A DNA stretch of 64,000 bases from Lewinellaceae bacterium (GCA_020636375.1 JACJXZ010000003.1:186001-250000), one strand, 5' to 3'; positions 34,031 through 43,737 are shown, numbered from the stretch's first letter. The notes: a model not told the origin generated them from the sequence alone. Translations and numbers: made by a program.

Positions 34031-37000
34031 ATTGATCGCACGTCGCTTATCAGGCTTGCACGGGCCCTTTTATCCCTTTGCCTGATGGCGGCGGTTCACC
34101 CCCCGGCCGTATATGGACAGGCCCAGAATGCGGAGTGCCTGTTGTACGGATTAACCCTGTACGGGCCTTATGAGGAACACGTCGGCACGTATCATTTGAG
34201 GCTGTATGTCACTTTCATCCAACACCCGGACAGCGCCGAATGGATCACCCAGCAGGAAGCCGACGCCAGCGCTGCCGTCACCTTCCAGGTGCTCAACGCC
34301 GCATATAACCAACACGGCATTTATTTTGTCAACCCCGGCTCTCCTTGCTCGACCCCTACCGCCAAGCGGATTACCACTTCTGAAAGCGAAGCAGATACCG
34401 TTCGCGACGTCATGCCGGGCGCCAAACACGACGACGGCATCGATATTTACGTTTTCGAAGACCGCGACACCAGCGTCTCCGGCTCGACATTTGAGATACC
34501 TAGCGTTTATTTTTCTGTCCGCGGGCTGGACGACGGCTTGTTAGCCAACGAGACGACAGTGGCGGTACACGAAGTGGGCCACCTCCTGGGCTTGTTGCAT
34601 ATCCACGAAGATGAATGTGACCTCAGCGGCCCATGCCCCGGCGGCTATAATAGCTGCAACTGCACCGGGGATTACATCTGCGACACGGCCCCAACTACGA
34701 GCCCCCTGCCCTGCGCCACGTCCGCCCTGGCCAGGAACTACATGAGCTATTCGGATATCCTGTCCTGCCGCGACCACTTTACCGACGAGCAAGTGCTGCG
34801 CATGCGAACCCACCTGGCCAGCCACGATAGCCTGCAAAACATCATTATGCCTCCGGTAGAGTTTCCCGGCGGCACCCTGCCAACCGGCCCTTCCGGCAAT
34901 ATCTTGGTAGAATCCGGCGAGCTGCACATTACTTCTACCCTGGAGATGCTGCCAGGCGCTTACATCTGGGTCAAGCCTGGCGCTACGCTGCGCGTCAGCG
35001 CGAAGATAACGGGGGCCTGCGGAAAGATGTGGCGAGGGGTGATCGTACAGGGGGTTAGCCAGGATGCCCAAACGCCTGCGCTTCAAGGGAGAGTCATTGT
35101 CAACAACAACGGGATCATAGAACACGCGGAATGCGGCATCGAAGCCTGGCTGGTTGGAGCAGACGGAAAACCAGTCCAATATACCGGCGGATGCATCGTC
35201 AACGTGACCGGCGGAAAGTTCCTCAACAACACTACAGGCATCCGCTTTGGGCCGTATGCCGGGCCCAACGTAAGCTATATCAGTTACGGCGATTTCTATA
35301 CAGACGAGGATTACCGGGGAGGCAGCGCCGTGCCCACCCACCTGGAGTTGAATGACATTGCCGGCCTGCGGATAGACGCCTGTGAGTTTAAAGACTTGCG
35401 CACGGCTTGCGCCTTTCCCGATTCCCGCGCCACCGGCATCCAGTCCTTCGACGCTTCCTTCCGGGTGGGCAGCCTGTGCCGCTTCGAAAACCTGTTTCGC
35501 GGCATACACACGAACAACCTGGAGGAGAGCCCGGGCTCTTTTACGGCCCACAACAACCGCTTCGAAGGCTGTTATATCGGGATACGCACGGAATCTACCA
35601 GCGATTTTTCCATCGAAGGCAACGATTTCCACGTGAAAGTGCTGGACTCCTGCGAAGCTGTCGACGCCATCGGCGCCTATTTGAATGGAACCACAGTAGG
35701 GTTTAGCTTTAAAAACAATTATTTCCATTATGACGAAACGGACATCCCGGAGGATAGCCTGATAGGCGTGGAATGCGCCAGCCTGGGAGAAGGGCTAAAC
35801 AACCAAATCAAAAGCAACGTCTACGACAACATGATCATTGCCCATCGAGCCTGGGGAGACAACGGCTTTTCGATGGACGGGCTGGTCTACCTTTGCGACT
35901 CGGTAACCATTAGTTACTCCTACATTCCCTCCTCGGTGGAGATCAAAGACTTCCAGGTGAAACCTGGCGGAGTAATCAGAGAGGATCAAGAGGATGTGAG
36001 TGATCAAGGACAGCCACTGCCTACCGGCAATGTATTTTCCGGCTTTGGAGTGGGCAGCTACTCTTTTCAAAACCTGGGGGCTACTGTCAATTACCTCTAT
36101 TACGACGGCAGCGACAGGCAGAACCCCGAAAATGCTGACCTGGACCCGGTAGGGATCAACCCGGAAGCCTCGGATAATGAAAACACGAATTGCTTCGCCG
36201 GATCAGAGCCCTGCGCCCCGCCCTGCGACGAAGAACACCTGGACCAATTGAAAGATGATTTCCACGAAAAGAAAGGCCGCTGGCAGGAACACAAGGCCGC
36301 TTACCCTTCAATTGAGGATGAAGAAGAGCAGGCCGCTGTCCTGGACAGTATCACCTTCCTGCGGCAGGCCATGAACCGGGACGCCCGCCTCATCCTGATG
36401 ACGCACAGCCTGGACACGGCAGGCGTCAGGGTTGATTCCATCCTCGCCTGGCTGGAGCTGGCCGAAACCTACCCCACTGATTACCGCCGGGCGCGCCACT
36501 ACTTCTTCACCGGCAAGTTTAGCCAATTCGACAGCTTGTGGGCTGCCATCCCCGAGCGCTACGAACTGGACGAGGCCCAATTGGATGATTTCGACGAGAT
36601 AGAAACGGTACTCGATATCATACGGCCGGGCCTGGAAGAAGGCGGGGCGCTGCTGAGCCGGCTGCCGGAAGCCACGCTGGATTCGCTGATGTACTGGAAA
36701 AACGGCTGCACTGAGCCGGGCGCGCTGGCCCAGGCCGTGCTGTGGCGCAACGGCCGGCGGATTATTCCGGATTGTAGCGGGGAGGCTTCCAGGGCCGGCG
36801 GCGAGCCGACGGTTGCTGCTGAAGAGGCAGAAGAGGCCCAGCCTTCTCCGGTAAGACTGTTCCCCAACCCCAGCCGGGGAACGCTGACGCTTGAATTGCC
36901 GGCAGGCTATGGCCCAGCCATCCTGGTTTTCTATAACCTTCAGGGAAAGCTCGTGCTAAAACAAAGCTTTCCAGAAGGGCGGCATACGATACACTGGCCT

Positions 37001-37090
37001 AAAGAACGGTTCAGGCCCGGGCTCTACCTCGCTGAAATTGCCTTTTCCTCCGGGCAGCGCGAACGCTTCAAGTTGATCCTTACCCAATAA
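34031..37090 (+). CDS. Secreted M43-like metalloprotease with beta-helix region and T9SS sorting domain
   Basis: From ATG 34085 the protein has 1001 residues but no proper signal peptide; the same frame upstream from ATT 34031 adds xDRTSLIRLARALLSLCL, which with MAAVHPPAVYGQAQ gives a normal one, so translation probably starts there or at CTG 34022. The M43 (pappalysin-like) site HEVGHLLGLLHIHE lies near residue 162 (counting from 34085) with Met-turn NYMSYSD near 219 and many Cys. Residues ~300-650 look like a right-handed beta-helix, and the last ~75 (VRLFPNPSRG) are a T9SS sorting domain. Exported, surface-bound protease. Confidence 0.85.
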   Translation: MDRTSLIRLARALLSLCLMAAVHPPAVYGQAQNAECLLYGLTLYGPYEEHVGTYHLRLYVTFIQHPDSAEWITQQEADASAAVTFQVLNAAYNQHGIYFVNPGSPCSTPTAKRITTSESEADTVRDVMPGAKHDDGIDIYVFEDRDTSVSGSTFEIPSVYFSVRGLDDGLLANETTVAVHEVGHLLGLLHIHEDECDLSGPCPGGYNSCNCTGDYICDTAPTTSPLPCATSALARNYMSYSDILSCRDHFTDEQVLRMRTHLASHDSLQNIIMPPVEFPGGTLPTGPSGNILVESGELHITSTLEMLPGAYIWVKPGATLRVSAKITGACGKMWRGVIVQGVSQDAQTPALQGRVIVNNNGIIEHAECGIEAWLVGADGKPVQYTGGCIVNVTGGKFLNNTTGIRFGPYAGPNVSYISYGDFYTDEDYRGGSAVPTHLELNDIAGLRIDACEFKDLRTACAFPDSRATGIQSFDASFRVGSLCRFENLFRGIHTNNLEESPGSFTAHNNRFEGCYIGIRTESTSDFSIEGNDFHVKVLDSCEAVDAIGAYLNGTTVGFSFKNNYFHYDETDIPEDSLIGVECASLGEGLNNQIKSNVYDNMIIAHRAWGDNGFSMDGLVYLCDSVTISYSYIPSSVEIKDFQVKPGGVIREDQEDVSDQGQPLPTGNVFSGFGVGSYSFQNLGATVNYLYYDGSDRQNPENADLDPVGINPEASDNENTNCFAGSEPCAPPCDEEHLDQLKDDFHEKKGRWQEHKAAYPSIEDEEEQAAVLDSITFLRQAMNRDARLILMTHSLDTAGVRVDSILAWLELAETYPTDYRRARHYFFTGKFSQFDSLWAAIPERYELDEAQLDDFDEIETVLDIIRPGLEEGGALLSRLPEATLDSLMYWKNGCTEPGALAQAVLWRNGRRIIPDCSGEASRAGGEPTVAAEEAEEAQPSPVRLFPNPSRGTLTLELPAGYGPAILVFYNLQGKLVLKQSFPEGRHTIHWPKERFRPGLYLAEIAFSSGQRERFKLILTQ

Positions 37091-37096
37091 TTCATC

Positions 37097-37141
37097 GGCC
37101 GGGCCCCGGCAAAAACTGGCTCAGTTTCTGCGGGCCCGGCC
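37097..37141 (+). terminator. Strong hairpin between two secreted-protein genes
   Basis: GGCCGGGCCC (37097-37106) pairs with GGGCCCGGCC (37132-37141), with a second inner stem AAACTG/CAGTTT. It lies 7 nt after the metalloprotease stop codon and ahead of the next + strand gene. Confidence 0.6.
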
Positions 37142-37161
37142 TCCTTCCAATCTTCGGCATT

Positions 37162-38670
37162 ATGAAGTTTGCACCCTTTTTTTGGTTGTTGTATTTCTGG
37201 CTTCCTGCTTTTGGCCAGCCGTTTAACTCCGCTATAAATCTCGGCTATCCCTTAAACCACTTCCGGGATATGATTGTGGACCAGGACACCATCGTTGGCT
37301 ATGGCTTGGCATTTGCCATTGACGCTATTCCTCAGCAGGGGTTACTTTTGTCAAAGTTCGACTCTTTGGGGAACCATCTATTTTCTAAAATGATCCTCGA
37401 CCCTCAGGGGGAACCACTTTACATTGATGACCACTGGGGCAAAATCGCCAAAACCAGGGACGGCGGCTACGTCATGACCGCCGCCCCCACCCACGGCGAC
37501 GCTGCCTGGCTGATCAAGGTAGATCGTCAGTTTGAAGTAGAGTTCATCAAAGAGTACCTGGACACCATAAATAGAAGCCATTACTGGTATAATGTTCCCA
37601 TTGAACTAAACGATGGCTACTTATTAAGCGGTGCTATACAACGGCCCAGCTATCTTGATAATTCATTCGTCCGGCGAGTAGATCAGCAGGGAAACACAGT
37701 TTGGTTTAAGTACTTTGGAGATAATGAGTTTGGCAATGCCTTTAACGATATGGCCAAAGTAAATGACACCTTATTTGTTGGTTACAGTACTACCGAAACC
37801 AGCCGTAATAATGCGTTCTCTTCGATCTACTACATAGACTTAAGCGGAAACGTTGTTCGTTCCTGGCAATCCGAGTTAAACCCGGAGGTAGGTTTTGCCC
37901 GAAAGATCCTTCCTACGCCTGACGGAGGAGTCATTGCTTTTGGCCTGTATCCGGTGGAATTAATTGGCGAAACGTTGATCGTCCAACCTACCCTGGCCAA
38001 ACTGGACACTGGGTTTCAGGTAGGATGGCTGCGCCATTTTGGGTTAGAGGCCCGGCTGGGCGCTGACGTGACATTCTGGGACATCGAGCAAATTTCGGAC
38101 GGCAACTACGTCGGCGCCGGGGAAAGTTTTGTCCGGACAACCAGGGCGCTAACCCGAAGGGTGGGTTGGCTCCGCAAATTCTCTCCCGAGGGAGACAGCT
38201 TATGGGAAAACCTGGTCGACGCCCCATTTCCCCTGGTAAACACCAACCTGGGCACCCTCGCCGGCGTGGGCGAACTGTCCAGCGGCAGCATCGTAGCGGC
38301 AGGGGAAACCATCAACGGCAACCAACGGTACATCTGGCTGGTCAAGGTCACGCCAGACGGCTGTTTGGATACCCTCTGCTCGATGGTAACGGCAGTGGAG
38401 GAGGCGGTAGCGCCGGCTGAAGAGGTGCCGTTTTCCCTGTACCCCAACCCCACTGCCGGGCCGCTCACCCTGGCCTGGCCGGGGGCGCTGCAGGGGCGGG
38501 AGACGCACATCCGCCTCTTCGACGCTGCCGGGCGGGAAGTATGGCGGCAGCGGCGCCGGGTGGAACCGCAGATGGAGATCGCCCTGAGCGGGCTGCCGGG
38601 CGGGCTGTATTTTTTGCAGGTGCAAACAGAAGCGGAGAGTTGGGTGGAGAAGGTAGTGGTGCGGGAGTAA
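37162..38670 (+). CDS. Secreted T9SS cargo protein, propeller-like, function unknown
   Basis: 502 residues. Signal peptide 1-18 (LPAFGQP), then a region of repeating DGGYVMTAAP / DDGYLLSGAI / DGGVIAFGLY units that look like blades of a beta-propeller (~25-400), and a C-terminal sorting domain from about 420 (FSLYPNPTAGPLTLAWPG). No catalytic motif. The same repeat style occurs in many Bacteroidota surface proteins of unknown role. It follows the M43 protease on the same strand and could be co-regulated, though a hairpin separates them. Confidence 0.82.
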   Translation: MKFAPFFWLLYFWLPAFGQPFNSAINLGYPLNHFRDMIVDQDTIVGYGLAFAIDAIPQQGLLLSKFDSLGNHLFSKMILDPQGEPLYIDDHWGKIAKTRDGGYVMTAAPTHGDAAWLIKVDRQFEVEFIKEYLDTINRSHYWYNVPIELNDGYLLSGAIQRPSYLDNSFVRRVDQQGNTVWFKYFGDNEFGNAFNDMAKVNDTLFVGYSTTETSRNNAFSSIYYIDLSGNVVRSWQSELNPEVGFARKILPTPDGGVIAFGLYPVELIGETLIVQPTLAKLDTGFQVGWLRHFGLEARLGADVTFWDIEQISDGNYVGAGESFVRTTRALTRRVGWLRKFSPEGDSLWENLVDAPFPLVNTNLGTLAGVGELSSGSIVAAGETINGNQRYIWLVKVTPDGCLDTLCSMVTAVEEAVAPAEEVPFSLYPNPTAGPLTLAWPGALQGRETHIRLFDAAGREVWRQRRRVEPQMEIALSGLPGGLYFLQVQTEAESWVEKVVVRE

Positions 38671-38936
38671 TGACCAAGGGCGGAGATGGTTTTTATCCTC
38701 TCAGAATTACAAACAGGCTGCAGGCTTGATTCTTAATGCGCTAAAAACCAGGAAGTTGCAGTGAATAAAGAGGAGCGTCCATCCAATTCAGGAGGTGAGC
38801 CAAGGCAGCAAACTGTCCTGGTTTTTCCCGGAAAAAAGCCGTAACTTTAGTGGTGCCGCTAGTGGCCAGGCGAACTGGCGCAGGGTAGCGGAAGGCAAGT
38901 CGCCTGGCCACTAGCCGACAGCCCAAAATCCTGCCC

Positions 38937-41273
38937 TCAATTCAGCACCAAAATCTTCGCCACCGCCGCATCCGCCTTCCCTGTAAAGCCAGAAAACCGC
39001 GCATTGCTGGAACTGAACACCAGATACACCCCCGAGTTGACCCGGCGGCCGTTATAGTCGCGCCCATCCCAGATGGCCTGACCGCCCAGGGCGGTGGTTT
39101 CGAACACCAGCTTGCCGGTGACATCGGTGATCTTCACCGTGGCGTCCCGCGCCAGGCCGCGGATGGCGACGGGGCCGTCGTAATCCTCCCGTACCGGGTT
39201 GGGGAATACCTCGATCTCCGATTTGTGGGTGCGGCCGCCGGCGACGGCGTCGCTCTGGTAGGAAAGCATGCCGGAAACGGTGCCGAAGAAGACTTCTCCG
39301 GACTCCTGGTCGACGGCGATCTCGATCACGTCGTTGTCGAAGAGGGGGGAGTTGTTTTCGGTGAAGCGGGCTATCTGCTCTTCGCCGTTCGGGGAGAGCA
39401 GGAAAACGCCGTTTTTGGTGCCCACCCATTTTCGGTTGGCGCCGTCGACGGCAATGGTTTGCACTTCCTCCGATACGAGCAGGTAGTCACTGAAGCCGTC
39501 AACCTCGACGATGCGGCGCGAGCCCCGGCACTCGGGCTCGAAAGCGCTGCCCCCGCATTCGAAAATGATGATCCCTTCGGTGGTGCCGACCCAGATATTG
39601 CCTTCCAGGTCGGCGGTGAGGCAGTTGACGTTGTTGGTGGCCAGTTCGCTGTTGTTGGAGGTGAACACCCGGCAGCGGTCGTCGTTGGGGTCGTCGATCG
39701 CGCCTGCGTCGAAGGCCATCACGCCGGCGCTGGTATTGCCGATCCGCATCCATTTGTAGCCCTCGCCGTCGATCGCCAGGTCGAAGACCTGGTTTTGATT
39801 GCAGTCCGGCATGGAGAAGCTGCGCCAGTTGCCGTCGGGCTGCAACACTGAGAGCGGTTCGGGAGCAGAGTTGTTGGCCACCCAGAGGTTGCCGTCCTCA
39901 TCCAGGGCCAGGCTGGCCACGCGGACCCGGGGGTCGCCCATGGCCCGTTGCAGGGAAGAGTTGGTTTCGATATACTGGGTGATGGTTTCTCCGTCCACCT
40001 CGATCAACCCTTCGGTATAGCTGCCGACATAAACTTTGCCGTTGCCGGGGTGGGCCAGGATGGTGACGAAATCCACCGGGTCGTCGTCGTTGGTGTTGGG
40101 GTTGGGGCCCTTGAGGTCGTCGCGCAGCTGCCGGTTGTAGATCGTCCACTGCCCATCGATAAAGGAGGCGAAGCCGTCGGAATTGAAGCGGGCGCTGAGG
40201 GTCTGGTCCAGGCCGCCGGTGGCCAGCCAGAGCTGGCCGTTGGCCACGTCCATATCCCAGGCGGATTCCGACCAGGGGGAGTTGAAGTCCATGATCGTGC
40301 AGGGTTCATTTACCCCGGCGGACATGCGGAAGCCGCCGCGGATGCGGTCGTCGCCAAACCACAGCCGCCCCTGGCTGTCCTCGATGGCGTTGTTGGGCGC
40401 TTCCTTGCAGTTGTCGGGCACGATGCCCTTCGAACCATCCGGGTGGATGTATACGATGCGGCCCGGGCGGAAGCCCGCCAGCAGGTGAACGCCCTCATGG
40501 GTGAGGTACTCCAGGGTGGATCCGCTTTCGTAATGGACGAACTGCAGCTGGTTGTTTTCGTAACGCCACAGCGTGTCGTTCACGCCCAGGTGCAGGGCAC
40601 CCTCAAAAATGGCGAATGTTTTCGCTTTATAATCGAGCGGGAACCCGTCGGCCGGGCCGAGCAGTTTCCAGTTGCCGAAATCGTCGAGGTTGACGTTGCT
40701 GACCGGCGCCCGGTAAACTCCTTCGCCGGTGGCGGCGTAGATAAAGCCGCCGAACAGGTGTACCGACTCGACGTCTATGCCGGTAAAGGTGGTAAAGACA
40801 AACTCATTGGCGAAGATATTGATCTTGGAAACGCCGTAATTTGCCGCCAGGTACACCATGGAGTCGTTTTCGATATAAATATCGTAGATGCGCTTCTCCC
40901 CGATCAGGTTGCTGAAATTGCGGATCTGGCTCATGGTCACGATCTCTCCGTCCGGCTTGATCAGGTCGATCACCGTATTCCTGTATACCACGATGAGGAT
41001 ATCGCTGAAGGGGTTATAGCGAATAAATGCGATGCCGATATTGCTCAGGCCGTCCACTTTGGAGATAAAGCGGGTGGAAAGCTCTTCCTTGTCCAGCTCC
41101 AGGATCGAAAAGTTGGTGGAATAGTAGACTTTGTCTTCACTCTGGGTTACGAAGGCGCCGGTCCGGTAAGGCAGGTGGCTGCGCCATTTCCCGATGGGCA
41201 GCGGGTTCTGGGCCAGGATTGCCCCGCCTGTGATAACAGCTATAATAAAGGAGAGTAGTGCTTTGCGCATCAT
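38937..41273 (-). CDS. porZ: Type IX secretion system protein PorZ-like
   Basis: 778 residues. Signal peptide 1-21 (GGAILAQNP); the mature start PIGKWRSHLPYR and two seven-bladed-propeller-like regions (~25-690) are typical of PorZ, and the C-terminal ~90 residues (EVFPNPVREDY, VKITDVTGKLVFE, GGQAIWDGRD) match PorZ closely, including the sorting-domain-like fold. PorZ belongs to the outer-membrane attachment complex with PorU, PorV and PorQ, which removes the sorting signal and anchors T9SS cargo. The many cargo proteins in this window depend on such a complex, but PorU/V/Q are not here. Identification from recalled family features. Confidence 0.8.
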   Translation of the reverse strand: MMRKALLSFIIAVITGGAILAQNPLPIGKWRSHLPYRTGAFVTQSEDKVYYSTNFSILELDKEELSTRFISKVDGLSNIGIAFIRYNPFSDILIVVYRNTVIDLIKPDGEIVTMSQIRNFSNLIGEKRIYDIYIENDSMVYLAANYGVSKINIFANEFVFTTFTGIDVESVHLFGGFIYAATGEGVYRAPVSNVNLDDFGNWKLLGPADGFPLDYKAKTFAIFEGALHLGVNDTLWRYENNQLQFVHYESGSTLEYLTHEGVHLLAGFRPGRIVYIHPDGSKGIVPDNCKEAPNNAIEDSQGRLWFGDDRIRGGFRMSAGVNEPCTIMDFNSPWSESAWDMDVANGQLWLATGGLDQTLSARFNSDGFASFIDGQWTIYNRQLRDDLKGPNPNTNDDDPVDFVTILAHPGNGKVYVGSYTEGLIEVDGETITQYIETNSSLQRAMGDPRVRVASLALDEDGNLWVANNSAPEPLSVLQPDGNWRSFSMPDCNQNQVFDLAIDGEGYKWMRIGNTSAGVMAFDAGAIDDPNDDRCRVFTSNNSELATNNVNCLTADLEGNIWVGTTEGIIIFECGGSAFEPECRGSRRIVEVDGFSDYLLVSEEVQTIAVDGANRKWVGTKNGVFLLSPNGEEQIARFTENNSPLFDNDVIEIAVDQESGEVFFGTVSGMLSYQSDAVAGGRTHKSEIEVFPNPVREDYDGPVAIRGLARDATVKITDVTGKLVFETTALGGQAIWDGRDYNGRRVNSGVYLVFSSSNARFSGFTGKADAAVAKILVLN

Positions 41274-41358
41274 AATGGAGTTGATCAGAGAAACAGTTGA
41301 TTTTGCACATCAGAAATAACTGGGCAGGCAAAGTTAATATTGTTCGCGGAAAATAGTT

Positions 41359-41424
41359 TAAGAGCATGTTTGGAGGTAGTGCCCGACACTTTGTGTACGG
41401 GCACTACCTCCAAACATGCTCTTA
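41359..41424. repeat. Perfect 27-bp inverted repeat overlapping the nadD stop codon
   Basis: 27 bases at 41359-41385 (containing AGCATGTTTGGAGGTAGTGC) pair without mismatch with 41398-41424 around a 12-nt loop. The right arm contains the minus-strand nadD stop codon (41422-41424). It may end nadD transcription before porZ, but there is no T run, and the length exceeds a normal terminator. Confidence 0.85.
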
Positions 41425-42006
41425 CTCCCTGTACAAACCGCTTTTCTCCAGGTATTCATACACCGCGTCCGGCACCAGGTACTGAACGGAATGGCCTTCG
41501 CGGATACATTCCCGGATGTAACTGGCGCTGATGTGCATCTGGGGCGCGTCGAAGGCGCGGACGTTGGGGTGGTCGGCGAATGGCCCGGGTTCATAGCCCG
41601 GGCGTTGATAGACGTAAATCTCGTAATCCCGCAGCAGCACTTCGTAGTTTTTCCATTTGTGGAGAGTGGCCAGGTTGTCGCCGCCCATGATGAGGGCGAA
41701 CGCCCTGGAAGGATGTTTTTCGCTCAGGTAGGCAAGGGTATCTACGGTATAGGAAGGCTTAGGCAGGCCGAACTCAATGTCGGAAGCCCTCAGCCGGAGG
41801 TTGTCGCCGATAGCCAGGCGTACAAGATGCAGGCGGTCGTAATCCCGGGCGAGGCTGTGCCTGGGTTTGAGGGGGTTCTGGGGAGACACCACCAGCCACA
41901 CCTCCCGCAGCCCGGCGCGGGTGGCCATGAAGTTGGCGATGATCATATGCCCTACGTGCACGGGGTTGAATGATCCAAAAAATAAGCCTGTTTTTTCTTT
42001 GAGCAT
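41422..42006 (-). CDS. nadD: Nicotinate-nucleotide adenylyltransferase
   Basis: 194 residues from ATG 42006 (MLKEKTGLFFGSFNP); the open frame continues upstream but without family similarity. The nucleotidyl-transferase motif GSFNPVHVGHM (residues ~10-20) and the C-terminal ISASYIRECIREG (matching the IS(S/A)T.iR motif) are diagnostic, and MGGDNLATLHKWKNYE is the usual NadD substrate loop. It makes nicotinate adenine dinucleotide from NaMN and ATP, in NAD biosynthesis. It is followed on the minus strand by porZ across a long hairpin and preceded by a lipoprotein gene. Confidence 0.93.
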   Translation of the reverse strand: MLKEKTGLFFGSFNPVHVGHMIIANFMATRAGLREVWLVVSPQNPLKPRHSLARDYDRLHLVRLAIGDNLRLRASDIEFGLPKPSYTVDTLAYLSEKHPSRAFALIMGGDNLATLHKWKNYEVLLRDYEIYVYQRPGYEPGPFADHPNVRAFDAPQMHISASYIRECIREGHSVQYLVPDAVYEYLEKSGLYRE

Positions 42007-42082
42007 AAGGTTGGGCTGTCGGGAAGCGGCCTTGTTACAAAGCTTCGAAATTTCTGTAAAATGGATCGGTGGCCACAAAACG

Positions 42083-42130
42083 CTGCCGGGTTTGCCAAAG
42101 CAGGGCCAACCCCCAACCCGGCAGGTTGAA
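42083..42130. repeat. Family C hairpin repeat, second copy
   Basis: CTGCCGGGTT (42083-42092) and AACCCGGCAG (42115-42124) followed by GTTGAATT repeat the arrangement at 6532-6582. Here it lies after the lipoprotein gene (minus strand) and before nadD, so it sits in the opposite orientation relative to the neighbouring gene. Confidence 0.7.
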
Positions 42131-42137
42131 TTATTTA

Positions 42138-42596
42138 TTATTCCTCCATCAGGTATTCTTCCAGCAAGCTGTCGGGGACGGACTCGATGAGGTCGTTTTC
42201 GATGATGATCTCCTCTTCGGGGGCATCCACCAGCCATTTGCCTTCCAGGCGGACGAGGCGGTAGTCGGCCGTATATCGTTCGTACTGGTCTTTCAATACG
42301 CAGGCACAGACAAGCGTATCGCCCTGCCCTTCACAGGAGAGCGACAGGAACCGGGTATCCAGTTCTGTGGAATCCGACTGTTCATTCGAGATGATGGCTT
42401 CCAGTTCGGACAGCCATTGCCGCCCCGCCGGGGTACTCAGTTCCCGGGCTTCCCCGAATTTATTCTTATCGATATAGGCCTGATATTGTTTCAGCACCTC
42501 TTCCGGGGCGTCCGGTTTTGTTTCTTCCTGTTTGCATCCGGGAAGAACGGCCAGCAGGGCCGTGAAGCAAAGTATTGTCCTGATTACATTCATCAA
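42138..42596 (-). CDS. Small lipoprotein, DUF4878-like
   Basis: 152 residues. Lipoprotein signal with lipobox AVLPGC (Cys at residue ~21), then an acidic domain of the NTF2/DUF4878 kind (VLKQYQAYIDKNKFGEARELS, then GKWLVDAPEEE) and a very acidic C-terminal tail. Such lipoproteins are widespread in Bacteroidota with no known role. It lies 16 nt downstream of dnaN on the same strand, so it is probably co-transcribed with it. Confidence 0.75.
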   Translation of the reverse strand: MMNVIRTILCFTALLAVLPGCKQEETKPDAPEEVLKQYQAYIDKNKFGEARELSTPAGRQWLSELEAIISNEQSDSTELDTRFLSLSCEGQGDTLVCACVLKDQYERYTADYRLVRLEGKWLVDAPEEEIIIENDLIESVPDSLLEEYLMEE

Positions 42597-42612
42597 ACTA
42601 CCTTTCCTTTTT

Positions 42613-43737
42613 TTAATTGCTCAGCATCACCGGCATGACCAGCATCAGGATTTCCTCCCCTTCCGCCTCTTCAGCGGGCAAAAGAATGCCTGCGCGGGTG
42701 GGGGAGGACAATTCCATTTTTACTTCCTCCGATTCGAGGACGCCGAGCATTTCGACCAGGAATTTGGCGTTGAACCCAATATTCAGGGGGTCTCCGTCAT
42801 AGGAGCAGGCCAGCTGTTCGGTCGCTTCGTTGGAGAAGTCGAGGTCCTGGGCAGAAATGGTGAGGCTGCCCTCGTTGATATTGAGGGTCACCTGGTTGGT
42901 GGTTTTATTGGCGTAGATGGCGATCCGGCGCAGGGAGTTCTGGAAGTCCGCCCGGCCGAGCGAGAGCGTATTGGGATTGTCCACCGGGATGACGGCGTTG
43001 TAGTCCGGATAGCGGTGGTCGATCAGGCGGCAGGCCAGTTCGGTATTGTTGAAGGAAAAAAAGGCATTGGAAACATTAAAAGACAGCTGTATCGGGTCTT
43101 TATCTTTTTCCGGCAGGATGCCCTTGAGGAGGTTTAGCGCTTTTTTAGGGACGATAAAGGAAGTGGAGACCTCGCTGCTCACATCCTGGAACGTATATTT
43201 CACCAGTTTGTGGGCATCGGTGGCGACGAGGATGAGCTTGCTGAAGTCCACCTGAAAATACACCCCGGTCATGGGCGGCCGCAGTTCGTCGTTGCTGGCG
43301 GCGAAGATCGTCTTGGCGATGCCGCGGGACAGGGCGTGGGCTGAAATGGACAGCTTGTCGTCTTCCGATTCCGGGACGGGGATTTTGGGGAAATCGTCCG
43401 GGTTACTGCCGGCCAGCCTGTACTTTCCGTAGGCAGAGGTGATCTCTATGCCGAAGGTATCGGTATCGACCGTAAAGGTGATGGGTTGCTGGGGCAGGGC
43501 TTTGAGGGTTTCCAGGAGTATTTTCGCCGGCACGGCCACCGACCCGTCGGTATCGGCCATCACCTCGATGCTGGTGGTGATGGATATTTCCAGGTCAGAA
43601 GCCGCGATCTTCAGCTGATTGTCGGAAATGGTAAACAGGAAATCCTCCAGGATGGGCAGCACGGAGTTGGACGCGATGGCGCCGCCGGCGATCTGGAGAT
43701 GCCGGAGTAATTCCGAAGAAGAGACACTGAATTTCAT
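42613..43737 (-). CDS. dnaN: DNA polymerase III beta subunit (sliding clamp)
   Basis: 374 residues, the normal length. MKFSVSSSELLRHLQIAGGAI is the characteristic start (residues 1-20), DLEISI, the segment RPPMTGVYFQ (~173) and the C-terminal ending LMLVMPVML (normally ...PMRL) place it in the beta-clamp family. It tethers the replicative polymerase to DNA. It is not next to dnaA here. The preceding intergenic region (43738-43938) separates it from a divergent M16-like gene and should hold both promoters. Confidence 0.95.
   Translation of the reverse strand: MKFSVSSSELLRHLQIAGGAIASNSVLPILEDFLFTISDNQLKIAASDLEISITTSIEVMADTDGSVAVPAKILLETLKALPQQPITFTVDTDTFGIEITSAYGKYRLAGSNPDDFPKIPVPESEDDKLSISAHALSRGIAKTIFAASNDELRPPMTGVYFQVDFSKLILVATDAHKLVKYTFQDVSSEVSTSFIVPKKALNLLKGILPEKDKDPIQLSFNVSNAFFSFNNTELACRLIDHRYPDYNAVIPVDNPNTLSLGRADFQNSLRRIAIYANKTTNQVTLNINEGSLTISAQDLDFSNEATEQLACSYDGDPLNIGFNAKFLVEMLGVLESEEVKMELSSPTRAGILLPAEEAEGEEILMLVMPVMLSN

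Noticed and set aside
33853..34035. 60-residue ORF (MCVCTSRR...) as a gene
   Set aside because: Overlaps potentially paired sequence, has no family similarity and atypical composition.
34541..35728. 395-residue minus ORF opposite the metalloprotease
   Set aside because: No domain match and the + frame carries the HEVGHLLGLLH site.
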